Shown one piece after another: positions 24,303 to 33,093 of a stretch of DNA of 34,558 nucleotides (position 1 is its first letter; every line of letters starts with the position of its first letter). The translations under genes and the position numbers were made by a program. Source of the DNA: Gammaproteobacteria bacterium (GTDB lineage: Bacteria > Pseudomonadota > Gammaproteobacteria > JAGOUN01). Where the stretch lies: positions 1-34,558 of the forward strand of contig JAGOUN010000011.1 in assembly GCA_018061255.1 (NCBI GenBank). The letters run 5' to 3'. Under the pieces are notes generated by a model. The model was given only the letters and a program-made list of their open reading frames with translations, was not told the DNA's origin and made no database searches.

Positions 24303-26576
24303 ATGTTAGCCGTCTTAGATAAAATCATGAAAGAAATTCGTAATGCTCATGATTTTGATGAGGCAGTACTTATTCTGGTGCAGCGTGTTCGTGAAAGCAT
24401 TGAAGCCGATTCTTGCGCTATTTTTATACACGATCACCATCTCTCGCAGCTGGTGATGTTGGCGACCAAGGGCTATAAAGTTAAATCTGTAGGCACTATT
24501 AGGCTAGGTCTTAATCTTGGGCTTATAGGTGCTATTGCCACGCATAAAGAATTGCTCAATGTAGCTGATGCCCAGCTACATCCTGCTTTTTACTCTTTTC
24601 CTGAGTTAGGGGAAGATCAATATCATGCCTTTATTGGCGTTCCCATTGTTTACCAAGCGCGCTTGTTAGGCGTTATTGTTGCGCAAAGAGAGGTGGCTGA
24701 ATGTTTTTCAGACCGTGAGGAATCTTTTCTTGTCACGCTTGCTTTGCATTGCTCTCAAGAAATTGCGCGTGCAGAGATGCTTGGCGCTATTACGCAATTA
24801 TCTCATGCAGCGATTCAACATAAGGAAGTACTGCTTAACGGCAGCCCAGGTTCCCCAGGTGTGGGGTTAGGGGTTGGTTTTGTTGTTTTTCCGAAAGCCG
24901 ATTTGGATGTTGTTCCCGATAAGGTGATGCAAGACGTTGTTAGTGAAATAGAATTGTTTCGTTTAGCAGTTGAGACTATTCGTGAAGAAATTGCCGATTT
25001 GAGTGCGCGTTTAGAATCTAATTTAGCGCCTGAAGATCGTGCGTTGTTCGATGCTTATTTATTGATGTTAGACGAAAATAGCTTGGGCTTTGAGGTGGAG
25101 CAAGAAATTCGTCGTGGAAATTGGGCGCAGGGAGCGTTGCGAAAAGTGATTAAATTGCATATTCGACAGTTTGAAAGTATGGATGATCCCTATCTACGCG
25201 ATAGAGCGGAGGATGTGCGAGATTTAGGTCAAAGAGTTTTAGCGGCATTACAAAAAAGAGAGAAGCAAGCGCCCGTCGATTATCCTGAAAAATTAATTTT
25301 GGTAGGAGATGAGATTACCGCAGCAGATTTAGCAGAAGTTCCTATTGCAAATTTGAAAGGGATTGTGTCGCGGGCAGGTTCTAGTAATGCACATATTGCA
25401 ATTTTAGCCCGCACATTGGGTGTGCCAGCCATTATGGGTGTTGAAGGGTTGATTCCTAGCCGATTCGAGAATAAAAATGTTGTAGTTGATGGTTATTACG
25501 GACATGTTTATTTAGATCCTTCAGATATTATTGTGCGAGAGTTTAATCGTCTACTGCAAGAAGAGCATCAGCTCAATGAAGATTTAAAGGGATTGCGGAA
25601 GCTACCCGCAGAAACAACCGATGGTCATGTAGTGACGTTGTTAGTTAACACCGGTTTATCATCAGATTTAGGATTGTCCTTAAGTGTTGGTGCTGATGGT
25701 GTAGGTTTGTACCGGACAGAAATTCCTTTTCTTGCGCGAAAATTATTTCCTTCTTCAGAAGAACAAAAAATTATTTATCGACAGTTGTTAAACGCATTTT
25801 TCCCAAGACCCGTCACAATGAGAACATTGGATGTTGGTGGAGATAAGACGCCTGACTATTTTCGTATCAAAGAGGATAATCCTTTTCTTGGTTGGCGTGG
25901 CATTCGTATTTCATTAGATCATCCGGAGCTTTTTTTGATGCAAGTGCGAGCGATGCTCAAGGCCAGCATTGGTTATGATAATTTAAAAATCATGTTACCC
26001 ATGATTAGTGATATAGCTGAGGTTGATGATGCGATGCAGTTAATTAAATTGGCGTATGCAGGTTTAGTATCCGAAGGGTTTCAAGTAAAAATGCCAGAAG
26101 TTGGCGTGATGATTGAAGTGCCTTCTGCGGTTTATCAAATTTATGCGATTGCAAAAAAAGTGAATTTTATTTCAGTGGGAAGTAATGACTTGACGCAGTA
26201 TCTATTAGCAGTCGATAGAAATAATGCCAAGGTTGCTAATTTATACAATAGCTTTCATCCTGCTGTGTTGATGGCGTTAACCCATATTGTTCATGAAGCT
26301 CATCGTGCAGGCATTCCGGTTTCGATTTGTGGTGAAATGGCCGGAGATCCTCTCGCGGTATTGTTGTTGCTGGGTATTGGTTTTGATGCATTAAGCACGA
26401 GTGCTTCGAGGTTGCTAAGAATTAAATGGGTTATACGACAGTTTTCTTTTGAGAAAGCTAAAGCGCTGGTGGCAGAAGTTTTAGAGATGGAAGACGCTGC
26501 CGCGATTCGAGCCCGATTAGAATTCGAACTTGAGTCAGTCGGGCTGGGAAGTTTGATTCATGCGGGTCGAGATTAA
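24303..26576 (+). CDS. ptsP: Phosphoenolpyruvate-protein phosphotransferase, nitrogen PTS enzyme I
   Basis: The first enzyme of the nitrogen-related PTS: it takes phosphate from PEP and passes it to NPr. The N-terminal GAF domain (about 5-165) is what separates it from sugar PTS enzyme I. The swivelling domain has GSSNAHIAILARTLGVPAIM with the active His at 364; the usual residue before the His is Ser and here it is Ala. The PEP-binding barrel carries GVGLYRTE, MRTLDVGGDKTPDY and SVGSNDLTQYLLAVDR, and the catalytic Cys676 lies in ICGEMAGD. At 757 residues it is full length. It is the second gene after rppH, and it ends 13 nt before a convergent Sel1 gene. Confidence 0.95.
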   Translation: MLAVLDKIMKEIRNAHDFDEAVLILVQRVRESIEADSCAIFIHDHHLSQLVMLATKGYKVKSVGTIRLGLNLGLIGAIATHKELLNVADAQLHPAFYSFPELGEDQYHAFIGVPIVYQARLLGVIVAQREVAECFSDREESFLVTLALHCSQEIARAEMLGAITQLSHAAIQHKEVLLNGSPGSPGVGLGVGFVVFPKADLDVVPDKVMQDVVSEIELFRLAVETIREEIADLSARLESNLAPEDRALFDAYLLMLDENSLGFEVEQEIRRGNWAQGALRKVIKLHIRQFESMDDPYLRDRAEDVRDLGQRVLAALQKREKQAPVDYPEKLILVGDEITAADLAEVPIANLKGIVSRAGSSNAHIAILARTLGVPAIMGVEGLIPSRFENKNVVVDGYYGHVYLDPSDIIVREFNRLLQEEHQLNEDLKGLRKLPAETTDGHVVTLLVNTGLSSDLGLSLSVGADGVGLYRTEIPFLARKLFPSSEEQKIIYRQLLNAFFPRPVTMRTLDVGGDKTPDYFRIKEDNPFLGWRGIRISLDHPELFLMQVRAMLKASIGYDNLKIMLPMISDIAEVDDAMQLIKLAYAGLVSEGFQVKMPEVGVMIEVPSAVYQIYAIAKKVNFISVGSNDLTQYLLAVDRNNAKVANLYNSFHPAVLMALTHIVHEAHRAGIPVSICGEMAGDPLAVLLLLGIGFDALSTSASRLLRIKWVIRQFSFEKAKALVAEVLEMEDAAAIRARLEFELESVGLGSLIHAGRD

Positions 26577-26589
26577 GTATTCATCTTCA

Positions 26590-28185
26590 TTATGTCTTTT
26601 TCGGAGCTTCAGAGGTTTCTTTCTTCGTAGAATCATCCACCGCATAAACTTCCGTGCCCACTTTAGGTTGAGTAATTTTTTTGTAATATTCTTGTGATAA
26701 CGCTTGAGCTTTATTCAATTCATCTGAAGACATAGTGGCTTCAAGCAAGGCGCGTGCGCTTAATGCAGTGCTACGAATATCGGCCTGACTGCTGCTGGCA
26801 GCAATATTAAGCCAGGCGTATGAATTAATTTTATCAAATTTAACTGCCTTACCTTGCGTGTACAGCATGGCTAATTGCAATTGCGCATTGGCGATACCAT
26901 TAAATGCTGCAAGTTGATAATAGTTAAAAGCCTCAGATAAATTTTGTGGAGCACCGGAGCCATTTTGGTACAAATAACCCATCATATATTGCGCACTGGC
27001 AACTTGTTGATTAGCCGCAAGTAAATAGTATTTTAATGCTTGTGTGTTGTTTACCGTTGTACCAATGCCGTTGTGATAAAGATATCCGACCATGTTTTGA
27101 GCGTCACCATTGCCAGCATCTGCTGCCTGTGTAAATAAATCCAGCGCTTTTACAGGATCTTTTGTAGTTCCTGTGCCGCTAAGATAAATTTGTCCTAACA
27201 AAGTTTGTGCTTCAGCAATATTTCCTTTGGCCGCAATCGTGAGATACTGAATAGCAAGAGGAATATTTGCAGGTATTTTTTCTGGAGCATCTTGTCCGTA
27301 AAGATAGATGTTGGCTAGTTTAAATGCCGCATCGGCATTGCCTTTATTTGCTGCGGTGGTGAGTAAGTCAGCGGCGCGGGTATAACTTTTGGTGACTCCT
27401 CGACCCTCATAAAAGAGCAGGCCAAGATAGTATTTGGCCTCTTCAACTTTGGCGTCTGTAGCTATTGTCAGCCAATGAGCCGCGGCGTAATCATTTTTGG
27501 CAACTAATTTTCCGTCAAAATACAGTTTGCCGAGTTCGTAGGCGGCATTAGCATTATTTTGTTGTGCAGAAGCTAACAGCCAATCATTGGCTCGATTTGT
27601 GTCACTGCCTTGTAATTCAGGGCTCTCCAATAAAATCATTCCTTCATAGTATTGTGCTTTGGCATTGCCTTGTGTTGCGGAGGGAAGTAGGTTTTCATAA
27701 GCTGACTTGCTGTCTTTACTGATGCCCTCACCTAGATATAATGCTTCTCCAAGCGCTAACTGTGCTTCGGGTTGGTTTTGTGCTGCCGCCTTTTGATACC
27801 AAGCAGCGGCGGCGCGTGAATCTCGGATAACTCCAGTGCCTGTTGCATAGACTTGTCCTAGCCAATATTGAGCATTTGCGTCATTAGTTTGTGCTGCTAG
27901 GGTTAGCTGGTTTATGGCCGCCTTTAGATCTTTTTCAGTGCCTTGGCCGTTAAGTTGCATATACCCCATCATAAACTCGGCGCGTGGGTATATTTTGGCC
28001 AATAATTTATAGCTATTAAAAGCTTGAGCATATTGTCGGTTTTTATAGGCTTGATCTGCTTGTGTCAGTAATTGTTGATTCGCTTGTTGCTCAAGGCTGA
28101 CTGTCGTATTTTGAGCTTGGATTTGTTCAGAAAAGGTCAAAGCAAGGCAAGTGGCTAAACTGCTTATGATGAGTATTTTTTTCAT
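26590..28185 (-). CDS. Exported Sel1-repeat (SLR) protein
   Basis: A 531-residue protein with an N-terminal signal peptide (MKKILIISSLATCLALTFS, cleaved near QIQAQ) followed by about eleven 36-residue Sel1-like repeats from about residue 70 to 490, each with the A-x-L-G-x-x-Y-x-x-G-x-G-x-x-x-D/N core. The tail is polar and Lys/Thr/Glu-rich. Such proteins are alpha-solenoids that bind partner proteins; in intracellular gammaproteobacteria some act in host interaction, others in signalling or envelope functions. The start is ATG 28185 with AGAGG 7 nt before it; a longer frame from 28245 adds residues unlike a signal peptide. It faces ptsP head-on and is divergent from lgt. The partner and role are unknown. 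It sits between ptsP and lgt, neighbours in E. coli. Confidence 0.88.
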   Translation of the reverse strand: MKKILIISSLATCLALTFSEQIQAQNTTVSLEQQANQQLLTQADQAYKNRQYAQAFNSYKLLAKIYPRAEFMMGYMQLNGQGTEKDLKAAINQLTLAAQTNDANAQYWLGQVYATGTGVIRDSRAAAAWYQKAAAQNQPEAQLALGEALYLGEGISKDSKSAYENLLPSATQGNAKAQYYEGMILLESPELQGSDTNRANDWLLASAQQNNANAAYELGKLYFDGKLVAKNDYAAAHWLTIATDAKVEEAKYYLGLLFYEGRGVTKSYTRAADLLTTAANKGNADAAFKLANIYLYGQDAPEKIPANIPLAIQYLTIAAKGNIAEAQTLLGQIYLSGTGTTKDPVKALDLFTQAADAGNGDAQNMVGYLYHNGIGTTVNNTQALKYYLLAANQQVASAQYMMGYLYQNGSGAPQNLSEAFNYYQLAAFNGIANAQLQLAMLYTQGKAVKFDKINSYAWLNIAASSSQADIRSTALSARALLEATMSSDELNKAQALSQEYYKKITQPKVGTEVYAVDDSTKKETSEAPKKT

Positions 28186-28228
28186 AATACAACCTCTTTT
28201 GTAGTGATTTTTATCGTAGTATGGCATA

Positions 28229-28242
28229 TTGACGTAAATCAA
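28229..28242. promoter_or_regulatory. FNR/ANR-like palindrome in the Sel1/lgt divergent region
   Basis: TTGAC-GTAA-ATCAA matches the FNR half-site consensus TTGAT-N4-ATCAA at nine of ten positions. It lies 43 nt upstream of the Sel1 start and 41 nt upstream of lgt. A match of this kind could occur by chance. Confidence 0.35.
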
Positions 28243-28283
28243 CACTACCGTTTTTTTTAGCTTATATATCTGGTGTAATTCTT

Positions 28284-29075
28284 ATGTTGCAATATCCTTC
28301 AATTAATCCTGTTGCGTTTTCATTGGGCCCTGTTGCGGTACACTGGTACGGGTTAATGTATTTAGTGGGATTTCTCGGCGCATGGGTTTTATTAACGTGG
28401 CGCACGCGCAAATTTAATTCTGTGTGGACGAAAGAAAATGTCAGCGACGTTATTTTTTACGGTGCTTTAGGTGTGATTATTGGCGGCCGCGTGGGTTATA
28501 TTTTATTTTATAATTTCGGAGAATTTTTACACGCTCCTTGGACCATTTTTCAAGTATGGAAAGGGGGGATGTCTTTTCATGGCGGGCTCATGGGCGTAAT
28601 CCTCATGATGTGGCTTTATTCACGTAAAGTTCATAAACATCTAGCAGATTTAACTGATTTTATTGCGCCGGTGGTCCCGATTGGTTTGGGCGCTGGGAGA
28701 GTAGGTAATTTTATTAATGGCGAGTTGTGGGGCAGGGTAACCGATGTGCCCTGGGCGATGGTGTATCCTCAATCAGGGCCGCAGCCACGCCATCCTTCCG
28801 AGTTGTACGAATTCTTATTAGAAGGCGTTTTATTTTTTATTATTTTATGGTGGTTTTCTTCTAAGTCCCGCCCGCGTTATGCAGTTTCTGGTTTGTTTTT
28901 ATTATGCTATGGGGTGTTTCGATTTTTTGTAGAATTTTTCCGTGAGCCGGATGTGCAAATAGGCTATTTATTTTTTAATTGGATGACGATGGGGCAGCTA
29001 TTATGTGTTCCTATGATTCTGATTGGGGCTGGCATGATGGCGTATGCTTTTGGTCACTTTAACGATAAATCTTAG
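28284..29075 (+). CDS. lgt: Prolipoprotein diacylglyceryl transferase
   Basis: A 263-residue inner-membrane enzyme that puts the diacylglyceryl group from phosphatidylglycerol onto the lipobox Cys of prolipoproteins, an essential step. Seven hydrophobic segments are visible. The catalytic loop GGMSFHGG has His99, and the Lgt signature [16 protein letters not shown] is at about 136-151. [12 protein letters not shown] and [12 protein letters not shown] are also conserved. No strong ribosome-binding site is visible before the ATG. In E. coli it directly follows ptsP; here a Sel1 gene lies between. A large inverted repeat overlaps its stop codon, before thyA. Confidence 0.95.
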   Translation: MLQYPSINPVAFSLGPVAVHWYGLMYLVGFLGAWVLLTWRTRKFNSVWTKENVSDVIFYGALGVIIGGRVGYILFYNFGEFLHAPWTIFQVWKGGMSFHGGLMGVILMMWLYSRKVHKHLADLTDFIAPVVPIGLGAGRVGNFINGELWGRVTDVPWAMVYPQSGPQPRHPSELYEFLLEGVLFFIILWWFSSKSRPRYAVSGLFLLCYGVFRFFVEFFREPDVQIGYLFFNWMTMGQLLCVPMILIGAGMMAYAFGHFNDKS

Positions 29076-29121
29076 TCTGGCAGCAAAAGAAAATCCAACT
29101 TTCTTTTGCTGTCAGGCTAAG
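29071..29121 (+). repeat. 22-bp hairpin between lgt and thyA
   Basis: Bases 29071-29092 pair with 29100-29121 (20 Watson-Crick pairs, 2 G-U) around a 7-nt loop. The lgt stop codon lies in the left arm. No run of T follows the right arm, so it is not a standard intrinsic terminator. It may be an mRNA-stabilising or attenuating element between the two genes. Confidence 0.6.
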
Positions 29122-29155
29122 AAAGTTTACTTTATCAAAACAGAAGAGCTCAATA

Positions 29156-29950
29156 ATGAAACAATATCTCGATTTTCTTCAGCATATTTTAAAGTATGGC
29201 GAACAAAAAAATGATCGTACTAATACCGGAATAATCAGCACCTTTGGTAATCAAATGCGTTTTGATTTATCGCAGGGGTTTCCGTTGGTGACCACGAAAA
29301 AAATGCATCTACGTTCTATTATTCATGAGTTATTGTGGTTTTTGAAAGGTGATACAAATATTGCTTACTTAAAAGAAAACAAGGTAAGAATTTGGGATGA
29401 GTGGGCTGATGCAGAAGGTGATTTAGGACCAGTATATGGAAAACAATGGCGCGCGTGGGAAACGAAAGATGGGAATGTAATTGATCAAATTTCACAAGTC
29501 GTTGAGCAAATTAAAACAAATCCTGATTCACGACGGTTGATTGTTAGCGCTTGGAATGTCGGTGAATTGTCAGAGATGGCCTTGCCACCTTGTCATTTAT
29601 TATTTCAATTCAATGTGAATGCGGGGCGCTTATCGTGTTTGCTTTATCAACGTTCCGCTGATGCGTTTTTAGGTGTGCCGTTCAACATTGCCAGTTATTC
29701 ATTGCTCACGCATATGGTGGCACAGCAATGTGATCTTGAAGTAGGCGAATTTATTTGGACGGGAGGTGACTGTCATGTTTATCAAAATCATCTTGATCAG
29801 GTAAACTTACAACTTTCGCGCGAGCCATTTCCACTGCCACACTTGAATATAAAGCGTCGACCACCTTCTCTTTTTGAATATCAATTTGAAGATTTTGAAA
29901 TGATCAATTATCAAAGTCATGCGGCCATTAAAGGCGAGGTAGCGGTATGA
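29156..29950 (+). CDS. thyA: Thymidylate synthase
   Basis: A 264-residue enzyme that methylates dUMP to dTMP with methylene-tetrahydrofolate, matching the length of E. coli ThyA. The active Cys146 lies in [11 protein letters not shown], numbered as in E. coli. [18 protein letters not shown] and GPVYGKQWR are in the N-terminal half, and [20 protein letters not shown] and [14 protein letters not shown] complete the dUMP and folate sites. AGAGCTC lies before the ATG. The last codons overlap the next gene by ATGA. It follows lgt, as in E. coli. Confidence 0.96.
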   Translation: MKQYLDFLQHILKYGEQKNDRTNTGIISTFGNQMRFDLSQGFPLVTTKKMHLRSIIHELLWFLKGDTNIAYLKENKVRIWDEWADAEGDLGPVYGKQWRAWETKDGNVIDQISQVVEQIKTNPDSRRLIVSAWNVGELSEMALPPCHLLFQFNVNAGRLSCLLYQRSADAFLGVPFNIASYSLLTHMVAQQCDLEVGEFIWTGGDCHVYQNHLDQVNLQLSREPFPLPHLNIKRRPPSLFEYQFEDFEMINYQSHAAIKGEVAV

Positions 29951-30396
29951 AATACTTAATAAAAACTGTGTTTTTTTTCTTTTTATTTACCACAGCTGCT
30001 TATGCAACTGTCACACAGCAATCCGGAAAAATATTGATTGAAAAGGTTTCTTCGCCAGAGCTTTATGCTTTTTGTAATCAAAAAAATTCCACTATTGTGC
30101 TTGATCGTGTAGATTTTGAAAACCCAGGCGTGCAAGCGGGCTGGTCGTCGAGTGTTCCCGCACATATGTGCTCTGTTTTTCTCGCCAATACAAGCCCTTA
30201 TACATTTGCGTGCAGTGAAGAAGCTGCTGGTGTTTTAAATGAGGTGGATTGCAAGACGGTTTTATTAACAGGTCGTTTCCCATGGGGCGGCCAGGCTAAG
30301 TCCAAAGAGATTGACGCGGTGAGTTATTGGATAGCAGAAGCGGTGACTTCTGATGAAATTCCAATTGCATTGCGTCAGCGAGGCCTGGATCTATAA
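29947..30396 (+). CDS. Small exported protein with four cysteines
   Basis: A 149-residue protein with a signal peptide ([20 protein letters not shown], cleavage after residue 20). The mature part has four Cys (AFC43, AHMCSV, FACSEE, VDCKT), which could form two disulfides in the periplasm. No known domain is recognised. The start overlaps the thyA stop by ATGA, so it is probably co-expressed, and it faces a small lipoprotein gene with only one nucleotide between the stops. No function is proposed. Confidence 0.75.
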   Translation: MKYLIKTVFFFFLFTTAAYATVTQQSGKILIEKVSSPELYAFCNQKNSTIVLDRVDFENPGVQAGWSSSVPAHMCSVFLANTSPYTFACSEEAAGVLNEVDCKTVLLTGRFPWGGQAKSKEIDAVSYWIAEAVTSDEIPIALRQRGLDL

Positions 30397-30397
30397 A

Positions 30398-30619
30398 TTA
30401 TTCACACTCTTCGTGATAAAGCGTTTGGTAATCAATTTGTTGTGAATTAGAAACTGCAGTTGGCGTGTTATTATTGTTTGAACCAACTTGCGTCATTTTC
30501 GCACGAATCGCCGCGCACTTTGATTTTTCAGTCGGTTGAGTGTCTTGCGGGCTAGGCAAGTTAGCGCAAGCAGTTAAAGCCAAACAGATTGCAGAGAGGG
30601 CAAGTAATTTTTTACGCAT
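30398..30619 (-). CDS. Small outer-membrane-type lipoprotein
   Basis: A 73-residue lipoprotein. The signal peptide MRKKLLALSAICLALTAC ends in the lipobox LTAC, with Cys18 as the lipidated residue; the next residue (Ala) does not signal inner-membrane retention, so the outer membrane is likely. The mature part is polar and low in complexity (TQVGSNNNNTPTAVSNSQQ). The start is ATG 30619, with AGGA about 9 nt upstream; the longer frame from 30679 lacks these features. It resembles the many short lipoproteins of gammaproteobacteria, without a recognisable function. Confidence 0.78.
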   Translation of the reverse strand: MRKKLLALSAICLALTACANLPSPQDTQPTEKSKCAAIRAKMTQVGSNNNNTPTAVSNSQQIDYQTLYHEECE

Positions 30620-30765
30620 GGCATATATTCCTAATTCTGTGCTGCTTACAAGTATAGGGCTTGTGTCAGTGAACAACAATTGGTTTATTCAAACAAACAA
30701 TTGATAAACTTGGCTAAGCGTAAATTGCCATTGCTTTTTAGGTTTTAACCCAATAAATCTGCTAC

Positions 30766-30805
30766 ACTATATAAGATCGCGACATGAGTCGTGATCTTAT
30801 ATAGT
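30766..30805 (+). promoter_or_regulatory. 18-bp hairpin upstream of rnr
   Basis: Bases 30766-30783 pair with 30788-30805 at 18 positions (17 Watson-Crick, one G-U) with the loop ATGA. It ends 17 nt before the rnr start. An extended -10 candidate TGCTACACT (30760-30768) overlaps its left edge. It may be a leader-RNA hairpin or a DNA operator; no T-run follows, so it is unlikely to be a plain terminator. Confidence 0.65.
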
Positions 30806-30822
30806 ACAATAGATGAGACCGA

Positions 30823-33081
30823 ATGAGCAAAAAACCGTTAATTAAAGATCCTTTTGCCGCTAGAGAAGCGCAAAAATATGAAGATCCAATCCCCAGTCGT
30901 GAATTTATCCTTTCTCACATGGAGAAAGTGGGTAAACCCGTTAGTTTAAGAGCGCTATTAGAAAGCCTGCATATAGAAGCGGAGCCGCAGAAAGAGGCTT
31001 TGCGTCGACGTATGCGTGCTATGGAGCGTGATAGCCAAGTCGTGCGCAATAAACGCGGTGGGTACACTCCTATTAAAAACATGGGGTTAATTAAAGGGCG
31101 GTTCTCTTCGCATCGTGATGGTTATGGCTTTGTTATTCTTCATGAAGATGATGGTCAGGGTGACGTTTTTATTGCTTTTCGAGAAGCGCAGTCTGTATTT
31201 CATGATGATGAAGTGCTTGTTCGAGTGACGGGGAACGACGCTAAAGGCAAGCGAGAAGGTATTATCGTTGAGATATTGCAGCGTAATACGCAACAAATTG
31301 TTGGCCGATATTTCGAAGAAAATCAAATCGGCGTGGTCGAGCCGGCGGGGAAGCGTGTCAGAAAGCCAATTTTGATTCCCAAACAGGGTGCGCTGAATAG
31401 CGTCGTTAAGCCGGGTCAATTTGTGGTTGCAAAGATTACACAACAACCCACTAAGCATACTCAAGCCTTGGGTGAAATTGTCGAAATTATAGGTGATCAT
31501 TTAGCTCCCGGAATGGAAATTGATGTCGCGATGCGTAGTTATCAATTACCGCACGTCTGGTCTCAAGAAGTACTAAATGAGCTGAAATCCTTGCCTGATG
31601 AAGTGACCGCTGCAGATCTAGAGGCAGATTTCAAACAACAACGACGTCGTGATTTGCGTGGCTTATCTTTTGTGACGATTGATGGTGAAGATGCGCGTGA
31701 TTTTGATGACGCGGTTTATAGTGAAAAAAACAAACACGGTTGGCGGCTTTGGGTCGCGATTGCGGACGTTAGCCATTATGTAAAACCAAAAACTGCATTA
31801 GATAATGAAGCATATTTGCGTGGCACATCCGTGTATTTTCCAAATCGTGTTATTCCGATGTTGCCAGAAAAACTATCGAATGAATTATGCTCCCTGAATC
31901 CACATGTTGATCGTTTATGTATGGTCGCTGAAATGACCATCAATGAAGAGGGTGGAATTACCCGCTCAAGTTTTTATCCTGCAGTGATGCATTCACGCGC
32001 AAGATTAACCTACACGCAAGTTGCAGCTTATTTGGAAAAAAAAACATCTGATATTATTCCTAAAGAAATATTTACGCATTTAGAAACCTTGCATGATTTA
32101 TACGAGAATTTGCGTCAAGCGCGAGATAGACGTGGTGCAATTGACTTAGATACCGTTGAAACAAAAATTCTATTTGATGATCAAAAAAAGATAGAAAAAA
32201 TTGTTCCGTCAGAACGTAATGTGGCACATAAAATTATTGAAGAATGTATGTTGGCAGCAAATGTTGCAACTGCTAAATTTATTGTACGCCATAAATTAGT
32301 CAGTCTTTTCCGTGTGCATGAATTGCCGAAATCAGATAAGGTTGAAAAATTTCGCGGTTACCTGAAAGAGCTTGGATTGAAATTTGTAAAAGCAGATACG
32401 CCAACTCCAAAAGATTATGAGGCGTTATTATTACGCATTCAGGATCGACCGGATAAAAACATTATTAAACTATTATTATTGCGAACATTGAGTCAGGCTC
32501 GTTATAGCCCAGAGAATGTTGGGCATTTTGGTTTGGCCTATGAAGCTTATGCGCATTTTACTTCGCCGATTCGCCGTTATCCTGATTTATTTGTGCATCG
32601 ATGCATTAAAGCTTATTTGCACGAGCAGGCACCTAAAGAGAATGTGGAGTCTGTGCAAGCGATGGGAATACATTGTTCTGATATGGAACGACGCGCGGAT
32701 GAAGCAACACGCGATGTTGTAGAATGGTTAAAATGCGAATATATGTTGGATAAAGTGGGTGAAGTTTTTGATGGCGTTGTTTCATCAGTCGCTGCCTTTG
32801 GGTTATTTGTTGAGCTAAAAGAAATATACGTGGAAGGAATGCTGCACATTACTAATTTAGGCAATGATTATTTTAATTTTGATGCAGCCCGTCATCGCTT
32901 GATTAGCGAGCGCACTGGCGCACAATTTCAATTAGGTGATAAGGTGACTATTCGTGTTGCGCGTGTTGACTTGGATGAGCGTAAGATTGATTTTGAGTTG
33001 ATGAACAAACCAAAATCTAAACCGGCAGTTTTTTCTAAGTCAAAGCCTAGGAAAAAACTATCAAATAAAGGTAAGAAATAA
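30823..33081 (+). CDS. rnr: Ribonuclease R
   Basis: A 752-residue processive 3'-5' exoribonuclease that degrades structured RNA and aids rRNA and tmRNA quality control. An N-terminal winged-helix (FILSHMEKVGKPVSLRALLE), two cold-shock domains (about 85-250) and the RNB catalytic domain come first. The active-site Asps lie in DGEDARDFDDAV (287-298; Asp287, 293, 295 and 296, matching E. coli Asp272, 278, 280 and 281). The C-terminal S1 domain has VFDGVVSSVAAFGLFVEL, followed by a Lys-rich tail. It is about 60 residues shorter than E. coli RNase R, mostly in that tail. It precedes rlmB by 12 nt, as in E. coli. The strong hairpin in its leader may regulate it. Confidence 0.95.
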   Translation: MSKKPLIKDPFAAREAQKYEDPIPSREFILSHMEKVGKPVSLRALLESLHIEAEPQKEALRRRMRAMERDSQVVRNKRGGYTPIKNMGLIKGRFSSHRDGYGFVILHEDDGQGDVFIAFREAQSVFHDDEVLVRVTGNDAKGKREGIIVEILQRNTQQIVGRYFEENQIGVVEPAGKRVRKPILIPKQGALNSVVKPGQFVVAKITQQPTKHTQALGEIVEIIGDHLAPGMEIDVAMRSYQLPHVWSQEVLNELKSLPDEVTAADLEADFKQQRRRDLRGLSFVTIDGEDARDFDDAVYSEKNKHGWRLWVAIADVSHYVKPKTALDNEAYLRGTSVYFPNRVIPMLPEKLSNELCSLNPHVDRLCMVAEMTINEEGGITRSSFYPAVMHSRARLTYTQVAAYLEKKTSDIIPKEIFTHLETLHDLYENLRQARDRRGAIDLDTVETKILFDDQKKIEKIVPSERNVAHKIIEECMLAANVATAKFIVRHKLVSLFRVHELPKSDKVEKFRGYLKELGLKFVKADTPTPKDYEALLLRIQDRPDKNIIKLLLLRTLSQARYSPENVGHFGLAYEAYAHFTSPIRRYPDLFVHRCIKAYLHEQAPKENVESVQAMGIHCSDMERRADEATRDVVEWLKCEYMLDKVGEVFDGVVSSVAAFGLFVELKEIYVEGMLHITNLGNDYFNFDAARHRLISERTGAQFQLGDKVTIRVARVDLDERKIDFELMNKPKSKPAVFSKSKPRKKLSNKGKK

Positions 33082-33093
33082 GCGGAGAGAATT

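Noticed and set aside
6660-26576. The HprK-like kinase acting on HPr or NPr because ptsP is in the same window.
   Set aside because: ptsP lies 17 kb away in a conserved housekeeping block and no HPr or NPr gene is seen. The kinase context is the glycan operon.
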